A DNA stretch of 64,000 nt from Artocarpus heterophyllus (Eukaryota > Streptophyta > Magnoliopsida > Rosales > Moraceae): positions 32,579,346-32,643,345 of the forward strand of contig CM046350.1 in assembly GCA_025403435.1 (NCBI GenBank), in the 5' to 3' direction. Both the position numbers and the translations under genes were made by a program. The notes under the pieces were generated by a model. It did not search any database. It had not been told where the DNA came from and was given only the letters and a program-made list of their open reading frames with translations. Positions 46,310-58,129 of this stretch are shown piece after piece (within the stretch, counting starts at the first letter, position 1; every line of letters begins with the position of its first letter).

Positions 46310-49300
46310 TGGCACCTAAAAGGAGGACAGGGGATGATGATCAGGAGGGTGATCATGATTTAATAGACAATTTGACAAATCTGATCCATTAACAGACTAA
46401 GATGCATGGTGAAAGATACAACAGTTGTTGGACATGCAAAAGAATAGCCAGTGCCAACCTCTTTCTCAACCTCCACCTTGGCCGGATGCTTTGCAAATTG
46501 TTTATGAGAGATTCAAAAAGATAGAGCCTCTTGACTTTGTTGGTGGTTTAGACCCATTAGTTGTAGAGGAATGGGTGAAATCTTTGGATGCCATCTTTGA
46601 TTACATGAGGATTAGTGATGTTGAAAAGGTACTTTGTGCAATTTTCTTACTGAAAAAGGGGGCAAGAACTTGGTGAGAAGGAACTAAGCTTGGAATGAAT
46701 ATGGATGAGCTGATTTGGGACAAATTCAAGAAGATCTTCTATGAAAAATATTTCACTAGGGATGCTAGATCACTAAAAGTAAAGGAGTTTCTAAAGCGAA
46801 AAGCAAGGAGGGATGTCAATATGTGATTATGTTAAAAAATTCGATAAAGGTTGCAAATATGTCCCTTATATTGCTAGAGATAACAATGAGAAGATAGATC
46901 ACTTCTTCAGAGGTCTTAATCTTGAAACCAGAAGGGATGTGAGGATGTCTTCTGCAATGAAGTGTAGGGAGTTAGTCGACAAGGCATTGATTGCAAATCA
47001 AGATGAAAAAGACGTTGAGAAGTTTTGTAATGAAGGAGATCAAGATTTACTCTAAGGAATCCTACCTAGTGGAAAAAGGGCAAAATAGAAGCCACAATAG
47101 GGAAACAATAAATGCCCTAAAGTTGAACAGGCTGCTAATGTAATTGACAAGCCACTAGATGCTAAGTATGGGAATAATCATTTTGGAAAGTGTTATAAAG
47201 GTAGTAAGTTATGTTTCAAGTGCAAGAAGCTAGGACATTTGGCAAAGGATTGTCCCGCGATGCAAAAGAAAGTCTAGGGAAGGGTGTATGTGATGACAGA
47301 GGAACAAGCTAATGAGGATGCTTCTGTAATCTCGGGTAATATTTTAATTTCCAGAGTTGTTATAAATGCATTGATAGATTTAGGATCTACACATTCATTT
47401 GCATTAAGTACATTTGCGAGAAAATTGGGCATTACACAGGAGTTGTTGAAAATGAGATACAGTGTAACGTTACCATCCGGGGAGGAAATGGAATCGAATC
47501 AAATGTTAAGGGCTTGCTCGGTTTAGAGTGGTGATAGAACCTTTTATGTGGATCTTGTGGTTTTGGATATTGTTGATTTTGAGATCATTTTGGGTATGGA
47601 TTGGTTGACAAATATCATACCACAATTAACTACAACAAGAAGATTGTGATCGTTCAGCCACCTAGAGAAAACAATTTGCATTTAGAGGAACCACAAGGAG
47701 ATCATCTATACCAATTATAATTGAAATGAAGGCTCAGAAGATGCTTAGCAAGGGTTGTGCTAGCTATTTGGCTAATGTTATGGATACTTCAGTGGAACAG
47801 AAATTAAAGCCGAAAGATGTACATGTGGTTCAAGAATTCCTAGAAGTGTTCCTAGATGACATACCAGGATTGCCACCAGATCAAGAGATTGAGTTTGTAC
47901 TTGATCTTGTACCAAGAACTACACCAATTTCAAAAGCATCTTATAGAATGGCACCAATAGAACTAAAGGAGTTGAAGATGCAATTGCAAAATTGCTTGAT
48001 AAGGATGCCCTAGTTATTGTCCTTGGGGAACGCCTGTGTTATTTGTAAAGAAAAAGGATGGCACGTTGCAGTTATGTATTGATTGTAGAGAGTTCAACAA
48101 GGTGACTATTAAGAATAAGTATCCACTTCTAAGGATAGATGATTTGTTTGATCAATTACAAGGTGCTTTCATTTTCTCAAAAGTTGCTTTGCGGAGTGGG
48201 TATCTTTAATTGAAGATCAAAGAAGAAGATGTGCAAAAGACTGCCTTTAGAATAAGATATGGGCATTATGAATTTTTAGTGATGCCTTTTGGTTTAACAA
48301 ATGCCCCTATGCATTTATGAACTTGATAAAAAGGGTGTTCAAGTAGTTTCTTGATAAATTTGTGATTATGTTTATTGATGACATTTTCATCTATTCTTGG
48401 AGTAAGGAGGAACACAAAGAACACTTAAGAATTGTGCTACTACTTCTTAAGGAAAAGAAGTTGTATGCCAATTTTAAGAAGTGTGAATTTTGGCTAAAAC
48501 AAGTGGCATTCCTAGGACATATAGTGTCCAAGAATGGAATTTTTGTTGATTCAGGTAAAGTGGAAGCTGTTGTTAACTGGCCAACACCAACAAATGTATC
48601 AGAAGTTAGGAGCTTTTTAGGATTGGCAAGGTACTATCGATGATTTGTTGAGGGATTCTCTAAAATAGCCACTCCATTAACATCGCTGACTAGAAAGAAT
48701 GTGAAATTCTAGTAGATTGATGCATATGAAAGGAGTTTTCTAGAATTAAAGCATAGGCTAATCACAGCTTAGGTGATTACCATTCCAATAGGAACTTGTG
48801 CCTTTGTGGTGTATAGTGATGCCTCTAAGAATGGCTTAGGCTATGTGTTAATGTAGAATGGGAAGGTAATCGCATATGCCTCATGGCGACTAAAAGAGTA
48901 TGAAAAGAACAATCCAACACATGATTTGGAACTTGCTGCTATTTTTTTGCTTTGAAAATCTAGAGACACTATCTGTATGGTGAGAAGTGTGAGATTTATA
49001 TTGATCATAATAGTCTTAAATACTTCTTCCCCCAAAAGGAGTTAAATATGAGGCGGCGTAGATGGTAGGAACTTGTGAAAAACTATGATTGTGTAATTAA
49101 TTATCATCCTGCTAAAGCAAATGTCATTGCTGATGCCTTAAAAAGAAAATCAATGTTGTCCCTCCATGTCATTCAAAAGCCAATATTATTGGATTTACAA
49201 AGGTTGGAGCTTGAAATAGTCCTGAAAAGAACAACAAGTAGATTGTCAGTTCTAGTATTGCAATCTATGCTACAAGATAAAATTAAAGAAGGCTAAAAGG

Positions 49301-50432
49301 TGGACAAGTATCTGAATGGCTTGAGAAACAAAATTGATGTGGGACAGAGACCAAACTTGTTAGTTGCTGAAGATGGGATTATAAGATATAGAGGGAGGTT
49401 GAGTGTGCCATTTTGTAAGGCTATTAAAGAAGACATCTTGAAAAAAGCCCATATGACTCCTTATTTAGTACACCCAGGTAACACAAAAATGTATAGAGAT
49501 TTAAAGCAGCATTATTGGTAGCTTAGAATGAAGAAAGATGTAGCAAATTTGAATGCTTAACTTGTCAAGAAGTTAAGATCAAACATCAAAGACCAACAGG
49601 GTTGCTAAAGCCTTTACTGATTCCAGAGGGGAAATGGGAACACATCACAATAGACTTTGTACTTGGATTGCCTAGACCTCAAAAAGGATTTAATTCCATA
49701 TGGGTGGTTGTGGATAGGTTAACTAAGTTAGCCCATTTTCTTCCAGTGAAATCCACTTATACCATGGACCAATATGCTCGATTGTATATCAAGGAGATAG
49801 TTAAATTACATGGAATGCCAGTTTCATTAGTATCTAATAAAGACCCAAGTTCACATCTGCATTTTGGAAGAGTTTACATAATGCTACGAAAATGAAGCTT
49901 ACATTTAGTACAACATTTCATTCACAAAGTGATGGATAGTCTGAAAGGTTAATTTAGACATTGGAAGATATATTAAGAGCTTGTATGCTTGTTTTGCAAG
50001 GCAGTTGGGATGCAAAGCTTCCTCTAGTAGAATTTACTTACAACAACAGTTACCAAGCAACAATTGGAATGGCACCTTATGAAGCACTGTAGGGAAGAAA
50101 ATGTAGATCTCCAGTTCATTGGGATAAAGTTGGAGAAAGGGAATTACTTGGTTTAGAGATGGTACAAAAAATCGCTAAGGCAGTAGAAAAGATACATGAT
50201 AGAACGAGGATAGCACAAAGTAGATAGAAAAGCTATGCAGATAAAAGAAGAAAAAATTTAGAGTTTACTATTGAGGATCATGTATTTTTGAAGGTAGCTC
50301 CAATGAAGGGTGTCATGAGATTTGGGAAAAGAGGAAAGTTAAGCCCAATGTACGCTGGCCCATTTGAAATCCTTGAAAGGGTTGGTGATAGAGCATATAG
50401 ATTGGCCTTACTTCCTTTATTATCCAGTGTAC
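46310..50432 (+). pseudogene. Ty3/gypsy gag-pol, several stops and frameshifts
   Basis: The polyprotein begins MAPKRR at 46310. Gag has [17 protein letters not shown] (46425-46676) and a second part at 46813-47055. A CCHC knuckle CFKCKKLGHLAKDC starts at 47212. The protease motif LIDLGSTHSFAL (usually D-S-G) lies near 47370. RT runs from about 48030 ([19 protein letters not shown]) through MPFGLTNAP to the catalytic FIDDIFIYS near 48370. RNase H has VVYSDASKNGLGYVL near 48810. The integrase zinc-binding HPGNTKMYRDLKQHYW is near 49470 and the core IDFVLGLP...VVVDRLTKLAHFLP near 49640. About ten stops or shifts are spread through it, so it is an old, dead copy. It is cut at 50432 by the copia insertion; the last codons, with EREEKMQSKYPELF, the chromodomain end, resume at 58036. 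Confidence 0.9.
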
Positions 50433-52445
50433 TGTTGGAAAAATAGTATACAGTTGAATTTTAAAAATTTTACATCAGAGTATTTTCCAAAACACAAGTT
50501 TGACATGCTATATGCATAAATTAACCAGATCTTACTAACATTTGATTGGTGAAGAACCCTCACAAAGCATGAAGAGAAGTAACGTTCCAGAAAAGCCTCA
50601 ACCAACTGGTCTTCTTTGCTATTTTCTCTCCACGACCGAAGTGAGTGTGGGCTCACACGTACAGCTCTTCCTCTAGGTGATCCTCCTTTCAACCAATCGA
50701 GAGAACCCAAAGCTAGTGTTCGTGATTTGTGAACAAAAGCTCTTAAGGAGTTTTCAGATTCTCACCAGTAGAATATCACTCTTAATCTCTCAATTGATCT
50801 GAATAACTTATGTGACTTACTCCCTATATATAGAGGTTGGGTCTAGGGCGAGTCCTTATCAAATTAGGTCTCAAAATTCAAATTAGAATCAAATTCAGAT
50901 CAATATCTAATAAGATCTGCATAAAAATGTGTGATCTTATACTTCGCTTATCGACAGGCTGATCAGGATGATTCGTAGGCCGAACAGGCCCCATTAGTAG
51001 GCCGAACTGTCGAATAAAAATCTCAACGAATCTTTTTATTTTCCACCTAAGATGCTATAGGATAAAGTCTCAGTTTTAATTCAAATAATCCAATAGAGAA
51101 GTTATCTGATCAAAACAACTTTATCTAGATAATCTCTAGGAAAATAAATGAATTCCTAATAATTCTACAAGTTTATCTTGATTTAATTTATCCAAAAATT
51201 AAATCAACCGATAAACAGACAAGAATTATCTGATCCCAATAATTCAACAAGTTTATCTTGAATCAATTTTATCACAAAATTAATTCAACCAATAAACAGA
51301 CATGAATTATCTGATTCTTCCAAATTTTAATCAATCTGATAAATCTGACATAAGTCACTAATTATTAGAAAAGTACGCCGTATCGTTACAGGATGTTGTG
51401 AGCTAGCAAAAGGGACCAAATAGACCTATATAGTTCAAGCTCCTGATAATTATGAAACCCAATATCCTAGATATACATTTCATAATTATCAACTCCAATG
51501 CTACTCCACTAAAAGCTTGGAGCTGCACTCTCGAACTACATAGAATTACAAAGCCTATATAGCTAAGTCTTCATGACATATCATAGTGTATTGTATCCCC
51601 ATATGATTATCCATAATCGGCTTTAGGATAAGTTCTGTCTTACCTTTCTGATTATTTTTATCTTAGATTCTATTATCTCACCATCAGAAAACTTACTATC
51701 CAAAGATAGGATACCATTCGGTTGCACCTATGTATCTAAAAGGTTGAGCGCTCCAATTTTTCAATTACAGGATAACGCATATAAGAGGATATCACTACTC
51801 CTAAAGAGGAGCTATGGATTCCATATCTATGAATAATAGGTCTACGCTATCAAAAGTCATGCCTCCAATGTACCGGCATGCATACCACTATTAAGATGTG
51901 GGTGTCACCCTTTGGTACATTGAAAGACACAAGTCAAGACAATAGGCCTACTATTCATCTCAGGATTAAGATACAATATAAATGATTATCTAAAGTGAAT
52001 CGATTTGCTGAGACAGAATTATTAATCCAAATCAATTCACTTTATGTCCTGATCCAACACATCGTCACCTATGACAACGTGTCAATGTTTCTATTCATAG
52101 AGTCCACCTCCATGGTCAAGACAAACCATCTCCCAATAGAGATATAGACAACATAGCAATCTTTACATGAATAAAGCGCCTAACTTTATTCCCTCGATTA
52201 TGGATCTTATAATTTAGACCATCACCTTAAAAATCGTGTCTTTCGCATAATGTATCCATTATATGCCCAATTCTGAAAGGTTTACATTGACAGTCTCAGA
52301 CTATTATTTGCTTAACATACATTCAACAAATATGAACGTAAAGAGGACAAGATTTGGCATATAAACAATAAATAAATTCTTTATAGATAAAAATATCTGC
52401 AAAAACTTATTACATTTTTACTCCTTAGGGCATACATGTCTAACA
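50433..52445 (-). repeat. 3' LTR of the minus-strand copia element
   Basis: A complete LTR, TGTTGGAAAAAT ... CATGTCTAACA, 2013 bp. The adjacent ATCTCCCACTTGCACTAAGTG is the complement of a purine-rich tract (AAGTGGGAGAT) that primes plus-strand synthesis. Confidence 0.9.
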
Positions 52446-52459
52446 ATCTCCCACTTGCA

Positions 52460-54630
52460 CTAAGTGAGTAAATACGGCAAATCTCGCATCCTTATAGCTT
52501 CCACATGCTTCTCGAAGACTCTCTCAGTAAGTGTCTTCGTAAATAGATTAGCTAAATTGTCCTCTGCTGTGATTTTGCACGCCGTGACATGCCCGCCCTC
52601 AACGAAGTCCTTTATCATACGATACCTTCGATCAATATGCTTACTCTTCTTGTGAAATCTTGGTTCCTTAGCATTAGCTACCGCTGCACTGTTATCATAA
52701 TACAGTGAAACCGCCTTATCCATACCAAGAACTACCTCAAGATCCCTAAGGAACTTGCAGAGCCACACTGCTTCTTTCGAAGCATCACTAGCTGCCACAT
52801 ACTCGACCTTCATCGTTGAATCCGAAGTGCAATCTTGCTTCACACTTCTCCAACTGCTGGCACTGCTACCCAGAGTAAACACAAAACCTGAAGTTGATTT
52901 CCTAAAATCCAGACAGGATTGAAAATCCAAGTCAATATATCCTATTTGGTGTTGCTTCGATCGAATCGAAGTGCCTTTATGGGTCTAGCTAATTACTTTT
53001 CCACTTAAACCTGAAGCTCCCTAAACTTGTCAAAAGTTTCACTTTTGTGGTGCCTCAGGTACACATACCCATATTTTGAGTAATTGTCAATAAAAGTGAT
53101 GAAGTACTCATACCCTCCTTGTGTCTGGATGTTCATCGGTCTGCAAACATGACTATGCACGAGTTCTAGAACCCCTTCGGCCCTATTGCCCTTAGACACA
53201 AATGGTCTTTTGGTCATTTTACCCTCCAAACAAGATTCACATTGAGGTGTAGATTCCACCTTTAAGTGACTTAAAGGTCCATCCCTTACCAACCTTTGGA
53301 TCCTATTTAGGTTAATATGACCAAGGAGCAAATGCCAAAGATAAGTCTTATTAGAGTGAGAAGGTTTAAGTCTTTTAGAGTTATTATCATTCATCTCAGC
53401 ATTAAGCAATAAGTCCATCTTAGGTTTGATAAAATATAGATTATTTTGCATCCATCCAGAATAGATAAAAGATTTATTTTTACGAATCACCACTTTATCA
53501 TTAAAAGAAACCAAATAGGAGTCTTTAAATGAATAAGCTACAGAAATTAAATTCCTCTTAAATTTAGGAACATAAAAACAATCTTGCAAAAATAAATTCC
53601 TATAATTATCAAAATAAAGATGGACGTCTCTCACTACTTCCACTAAGACCAAGGATCCATCGCCCATCTAAAGCGTGAAGTCTTCATGTAGCAGACTTCT
53701 CGTTTCTTTGAACCCCTGCAAAGAAACACAAACATGATTAGTTGCACCGGAATCTATGACCCAAATGTCAATGGATTCCTCAACTAAACAAGTTTCTAAA
53801 TACAGAAGATCATACCTACCTCCTTTGGAAAGGAAATCCTTTCAATGCTTCTTTATGTGCTAGCCTTTCCCACAAAAGAAGCACTTAAGCTTTTTTGGGT
53901 TCTTCTTCTTCTTCTTCTTGCTCTTGGTGCTAGCAGGAATAGAAGATTTCTCGTTCTTGGCCCGTTGCTTCTTTCCATTCCTAGAGTTAAGATTGGAACC
54001 AGAAGCAGCTACCATGTTGGCCTCTCCACCCATAGGAGACTTCCTGATCAGTAGTTCAAACCCCTGTAACTGTTTCATTAATTCCGTCAAGGTCATATCC
54101 CATCTATTGCTTAAATTAAAAGTAGCTCTAAATGGAATAAATTCCTTTGACAGAGTCTCAAAGACCATAGTTATCTGAGTTTCAGTATCGATGTCGGCTC
54201 CATTAGTTTGAGCCTCAGTGAGGGAACCCATGACCAACATCATGTGCTCCTTTACAGATGTCCCCAATCTCTACTTACAGTTTAAGAGTTTTTGAAGCAC
54301 TCCTTGCCACTTTGTTATGGCCTGGCCTCTAAACATATCCTCAAGATTATCCAAGATCTGCTTTGCAGTCTTATAATCCTGATGTTGAGCCTGCAATACG
54401 TTATTCATGCTAGCCATAACATAGCAGCGAGCTGATCATTAACATCTTTTCAGCGATCATACGCTTGGAATTGCTCATTAGTTGAGTCTTCCAAAGGCTC
54501 AGGAGGACAAGGGGTTGTCAGTACATATTTCAGTTTCTCAAAGGCTGAGGACGATATCCTAGGTTCTATTTTCAATCATTATAATTCTCTCCAATTAACA
54601 GGTTTTTGTCAAGTATCGATGATAAAGCAT
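52460..54630 (-). pseudogene. Copia gag, pre-integrase, integrase and RNase H, RT deleted
   Basis: Gag near 54630 lacks its start codon: the place of ATG reads ATT before the NALSSILDKNLL-type N-terminus. Gag continues to 53860 with TLTELMKQLQGFELL, a Lys-rich stretch and the knuckle beginning CFFCGKG. The segment 53667-53005 (220 residues) has YLWHLLLGHINLNRIQ, CESCLEGKMTKRPF (zinc-binding pattern) and the integrase core start GGYEYFITFIDNYSKYGYVY. It is followed without RT by 52930-52460 (156 residues), an RNase H with FRKSTSGFVFTLG, SSWRSVKQDC, EYVAASDASKEAVWL, YYDNSAA and KHIDRRY. Confidence 0.9.
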
Positions 54631-55612
54631 TTCTAGAAATTTTTAACCAACAATAAAGAATCATATACCAAACATAACCAAACATAGGATAACAATTTAG
54701 TAAGATAACACAATCATGTAAGAAATATACAAATGTGTTTATGTGTCAAAACCTTGAAAATATCACAACCTTACAACGATAATTTCCAACTCAGAATTCA
54801 ACAAGCTCCTAGGGGAGTCATGCCAAGTTCAATCAGAAACATGGATCCTCTCCTGATTAATATATGCCATCCAGGACCCATATGATCCAGCATATATTAA
54901 TAATCATTTCTTTGGCCATTAATTTTATTAACAAAGCTCCTAGGGGAGATTAATAATAAAATTAATGTGAGTGTATAACCATCATTTTAATATTTTATCC
55001 ATGACTTACAATCACCACCTAGGGGTGTGCAACCATAAATCATGCTAAAATACCTTATCCTCTCAAAGATCCAATCTGGTACTATGATAGAAATCCCTTC
55101 CTAGGGGTCGGGACTACTATGTTCTGACTATGGACCAACGATGGAGGCCTTAGGTCCTCTCTTCGAAAACCTTCTCCCATTCAATCTTTTGAAATCAAGG
55201 TTTTATTTTAAGATCATGCATGAACAATTTTAATATGAGCGGCACTCCCTATTCTATATGACATGTTATCAATATACATGGCTAATCATATTATAATGCA
55301 GACAAGCAAAGCAATCAAGCAAAGCTACAAGCAAAATAATAAGTAACCGTAATATTATGGTTCCACCCTAGAGAATAGAAAACTAAGATTATAAGAGAAT
55401 AATCGAGACATATTATCGATTCTTCATCCTTGAATCCTCAAGCTATATCCTTCTTCATGTAATGCCCATATTCAAGTCTTCAATCCCGTATGAATCGAAT
55501 ACTTCATATTTCCGGTCATATCCAAATTTAATATTTCTTAGAATTGTCCCAAAAATAAAATTAAAATTGCATCGAAAAAACTGTACCTTTTTTGAAAATT
55601 TTCCAGCTCTCG

Positions 55613-55835
55613 GTCGACAGGCCGATCTGGGTGACCGGCCTGCCCCAGATCGGCTTGCCGGTCATGCTCCATTGGCCTATCGATCAGGAAGATCGGCCTA
55701 CCGACTTATGAAAGTTTGGTCTGCCAGCAAAGCCTCTAATTTTTGCCCCACTGTCGGCCTACCGAACCTCCGTCCGACCTGCCGATCTACGACCATCGGC
55801 CTACCAAACTATGGGGTTCGGCATGCCGACCGAGC
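55613..55835 (-). repeat. CGGC-rich palindrome cluster in copia leader
   Basis: About ten variants of TCGGCCTGCCGA / TCGGCAGGCCGA lie here, in the position equivalent to 29204-29410 of the plus-strand copy. Confidence 0.8.
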
Positions 55836-56175
55836 AGAAATCTCCCATTCCAGAAAATACAATTTTTAATGCAATTCATCAATTTTATTTTCAACAATTC
55901 AAAAACATTATTTTATAGACTAAGGAAATACCTAGGAGCGCCATCATCATTCTTTAGATCCGCCTTCTAGATCCGTCTTCTTCAAATGATTATTTAATTA
56001 CAAAATTGTTACAAATTTAAAAATAACTAATAATTCCTAGACGGAGATGATAGTCAGCCATCTAATTATATAAAAAACCTAGATACATATTCTAACCTCT
56101 AAGGAACCATAACCGGCATTAATTAATTAATTATTAAATAACAATTCAATCAACCATAATTAATTAATAAACATT

Positions 56176-56533
56176 CACCATATAATCCATGACAACATAA
56201 AATTATATAGAAACGTAGAGTGCCAACTCTCTATAAAATTGAATTCAAGCATAGGAGAGATTAAGATCATAAAATTTATACATATAGTATGATCACAAAC
56301 TCATAAATTTATGTAAAAACCATGGCTCTAATACTAATTGTTGGAAAAATAGTACACCATATAATCCATGACAGCATAAAATTATATAGAAACCTAGAGT
56401 GCCAACTCTCTATAAAATTAAATTCAAGCATAGGAGAGATTAAGATCACAAAATTTATACATATAGTATGATCACAAACTCATAAATTTATGTAAAAACC
56501 ATGGCTCTAATACCAATTGTTGGAAAAATAGTT
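56176..56533 (-). repeat. 179-bp tandem duplication covering PBS and LTR edge
   Basis: Copies at 56176-56354 and 56355-56533 both include CACCATATAATCCATGACA..., the leader start, GGCTCTAATAC(C/T)A (primer site, reverse strand) and the first bases TTGTTGGAAAAATAGT of the LTR. The inner copy of the primer site has a substitution. Confidence 0.88.
56503..56515 (-). other. Primer-binding site of the minus-strand copia element
   Basis: The reverse complement reads TGGTATTAGAGCC, one base different from the initiator-Met site in the plus-strand copy. Confidence 0.8.
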
Positions 56534-58035
56534 TGCAGCAGAATTTTAAAAATTTTACGTCAGAGTATTTTCTAAAACACAAGTTTGACATGCTATATGC
56601 ATAAATTAACCAGATCTTACTAACCTTTGATTGCCGAAGAACCCTCGCAAAGCGTGAAAAGAAGTAACATTCCAAGAGAGCCTCAACCAACTAATCTTCT
56701 TTGCTATTCTCTATCCACGACCGGAGTGAGTGTGGGCTCACACGTATAGCTTTTCCTCTAGATAACCCTCATTCCAACCAATCGGAGAACCCAAAGCTAG
56801 TGTTCGTGATTTGTGAACAAAAGCTCTCAGGGAGTTTTCAAATTCTCACCAACAGAGTATCACTCTTAATCTCTCAATTGATCTGAATAACTTATGTGAC
56901 TTACTCCCTATTTATAGAGGTTGGGTCTCAAAATTCAAATCAGAATCAAATTTGGGTCAATATCTGATAAGATTCACGTAAAAACGCATGATCTTATCTT
57001 GGATGATCAGCAGGCCAAACAGGCCCCATCGGCAGGACCAAACTGCCGAATAAAAATCTCAACGAATGTTTTCATTTTTCACCCGAGATTCTATAGGATA
57101 AAGTCTCAGTTTTAATTCAAATAACCCAATAGAGAAGTTATCTGATCAAATAATTCAAATAACCCAATAGAGAAGTTATCTGATCAAAACAACTTTATCT
57201 AGATAATCTCTAGGAAAATAAATGAATTCCTAATAATTCTACAAGTTTATCTTGATCTAATTTATCCAAAAATTAAATCAACCGATAAACAGACAAGAAT
57301 TATGCTAATCCCAATAATTCAACAAGTTTATCTTGAATCAATTTTATCACAAAATTAATTCAACCGATAAATAGACATGAATTATCTGATTCTATCAAAT
57401 TTTAACCAATCTGATAAATTTGACATAAGTCATCAATTATTGGAAAAGCACACCGTATCGTTATAGGATGTTGTGAGCTAGAAAAGGGGACCAAATGGAC
57501 CTATATAGTTTAAGTTCCTGATAATTATGAAACCAATATCCCAGATATACATTTCATAATTATCAACTCCAATACTACTCCACTAAAAGCTTGGGGTTGC
57601 ACTCTCACACTACATAGAATTACGAAGCTTATATAGCTAAGTTTCCATGACATATCATAGTATATCGTATCCCCATATGATTATCCATAATCGGCTTAAG
57701 GACAAGTTCTATCTTACTTTCCCGATTATTTTTATCTTACGTTCCATTATCTCACCATCGAAAAACTTACTATCTAAAGACAGTATACCATTCGGTTACA
57801 CCTATGTATCCAAAAGGTTGAGTGCTCCAGTTTTTCAATTACAAGATAACGCATATAAGAGGATATCACTACTCCTAAAGAGGAGCTATGGATTCCATAT
57901 CTATGAATAACAGGTCTACGTTATCAAGAGTCATGCTTCCAACGTATTAGCATGCATACCACTATTAAGATCTGGGTATCACCCTTTGGTACATCAAAAG
58001 ACACAAGTCAAGACAACGGGCCCACTATTCATCTC
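56518..58035 (-). repeat. 5' LTR of the minus-strand copia element, truncated
   Basis: It starts TGTTGGAAAAATAG and follows the family sequence to CACTATTCATCTC at 58035. The last part (from the GGATTAAG landmark to TGTCTAACA) is missing. A 30-base stretch near 57119-57185 (CAAATAACCCAATAGAGAAG) is duplicated. Confidence 0.85.
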
Positions 58036-58129
58036 TGGCATTGGAAAGAGAAGAGAAGATGCAGAGCAAATATCCAGAACTATTCGGTATGTCAAATTTG
58101 AAGATGAAATTTTATAAGCAGGAAAGGAT
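58036..58129 (+). pseudogene. Last codons of gypsy pol, chromodomain end
   Basis: The translation EREEKMQSKYPELF followed by a short tail is the typical end of the chromovirus polyprotein after the chromodomain. It runs to within a few bases of the right LTR and continues the frame cut at 50432. Confidence 0.75.

Larger units (their letters stand above)
50433..58035 (-). mobile_element. Ty1/copia retrotransposon nested in gypsy, reverse orientation
   Basis: In transcription order this has a truncated 5' LTR (58035-56518), PBS (56515-56503), leader with CGGC-rich palindromes (55835-55613), gag (from about 54630), GAG-pre-integrase plus partial integrase (53667-53005), then RNase H (52930-52460), purine tract and complete 3' LTR (52445-50433). 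The jump from integrase to RNase H means that the end of integrase and all of RT are deleted. The right LTR stops at CATCTC (58035), where gypsy pol resumes, so a few hundred bases of it and the second target copy are gone. Confidence 0.88.
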
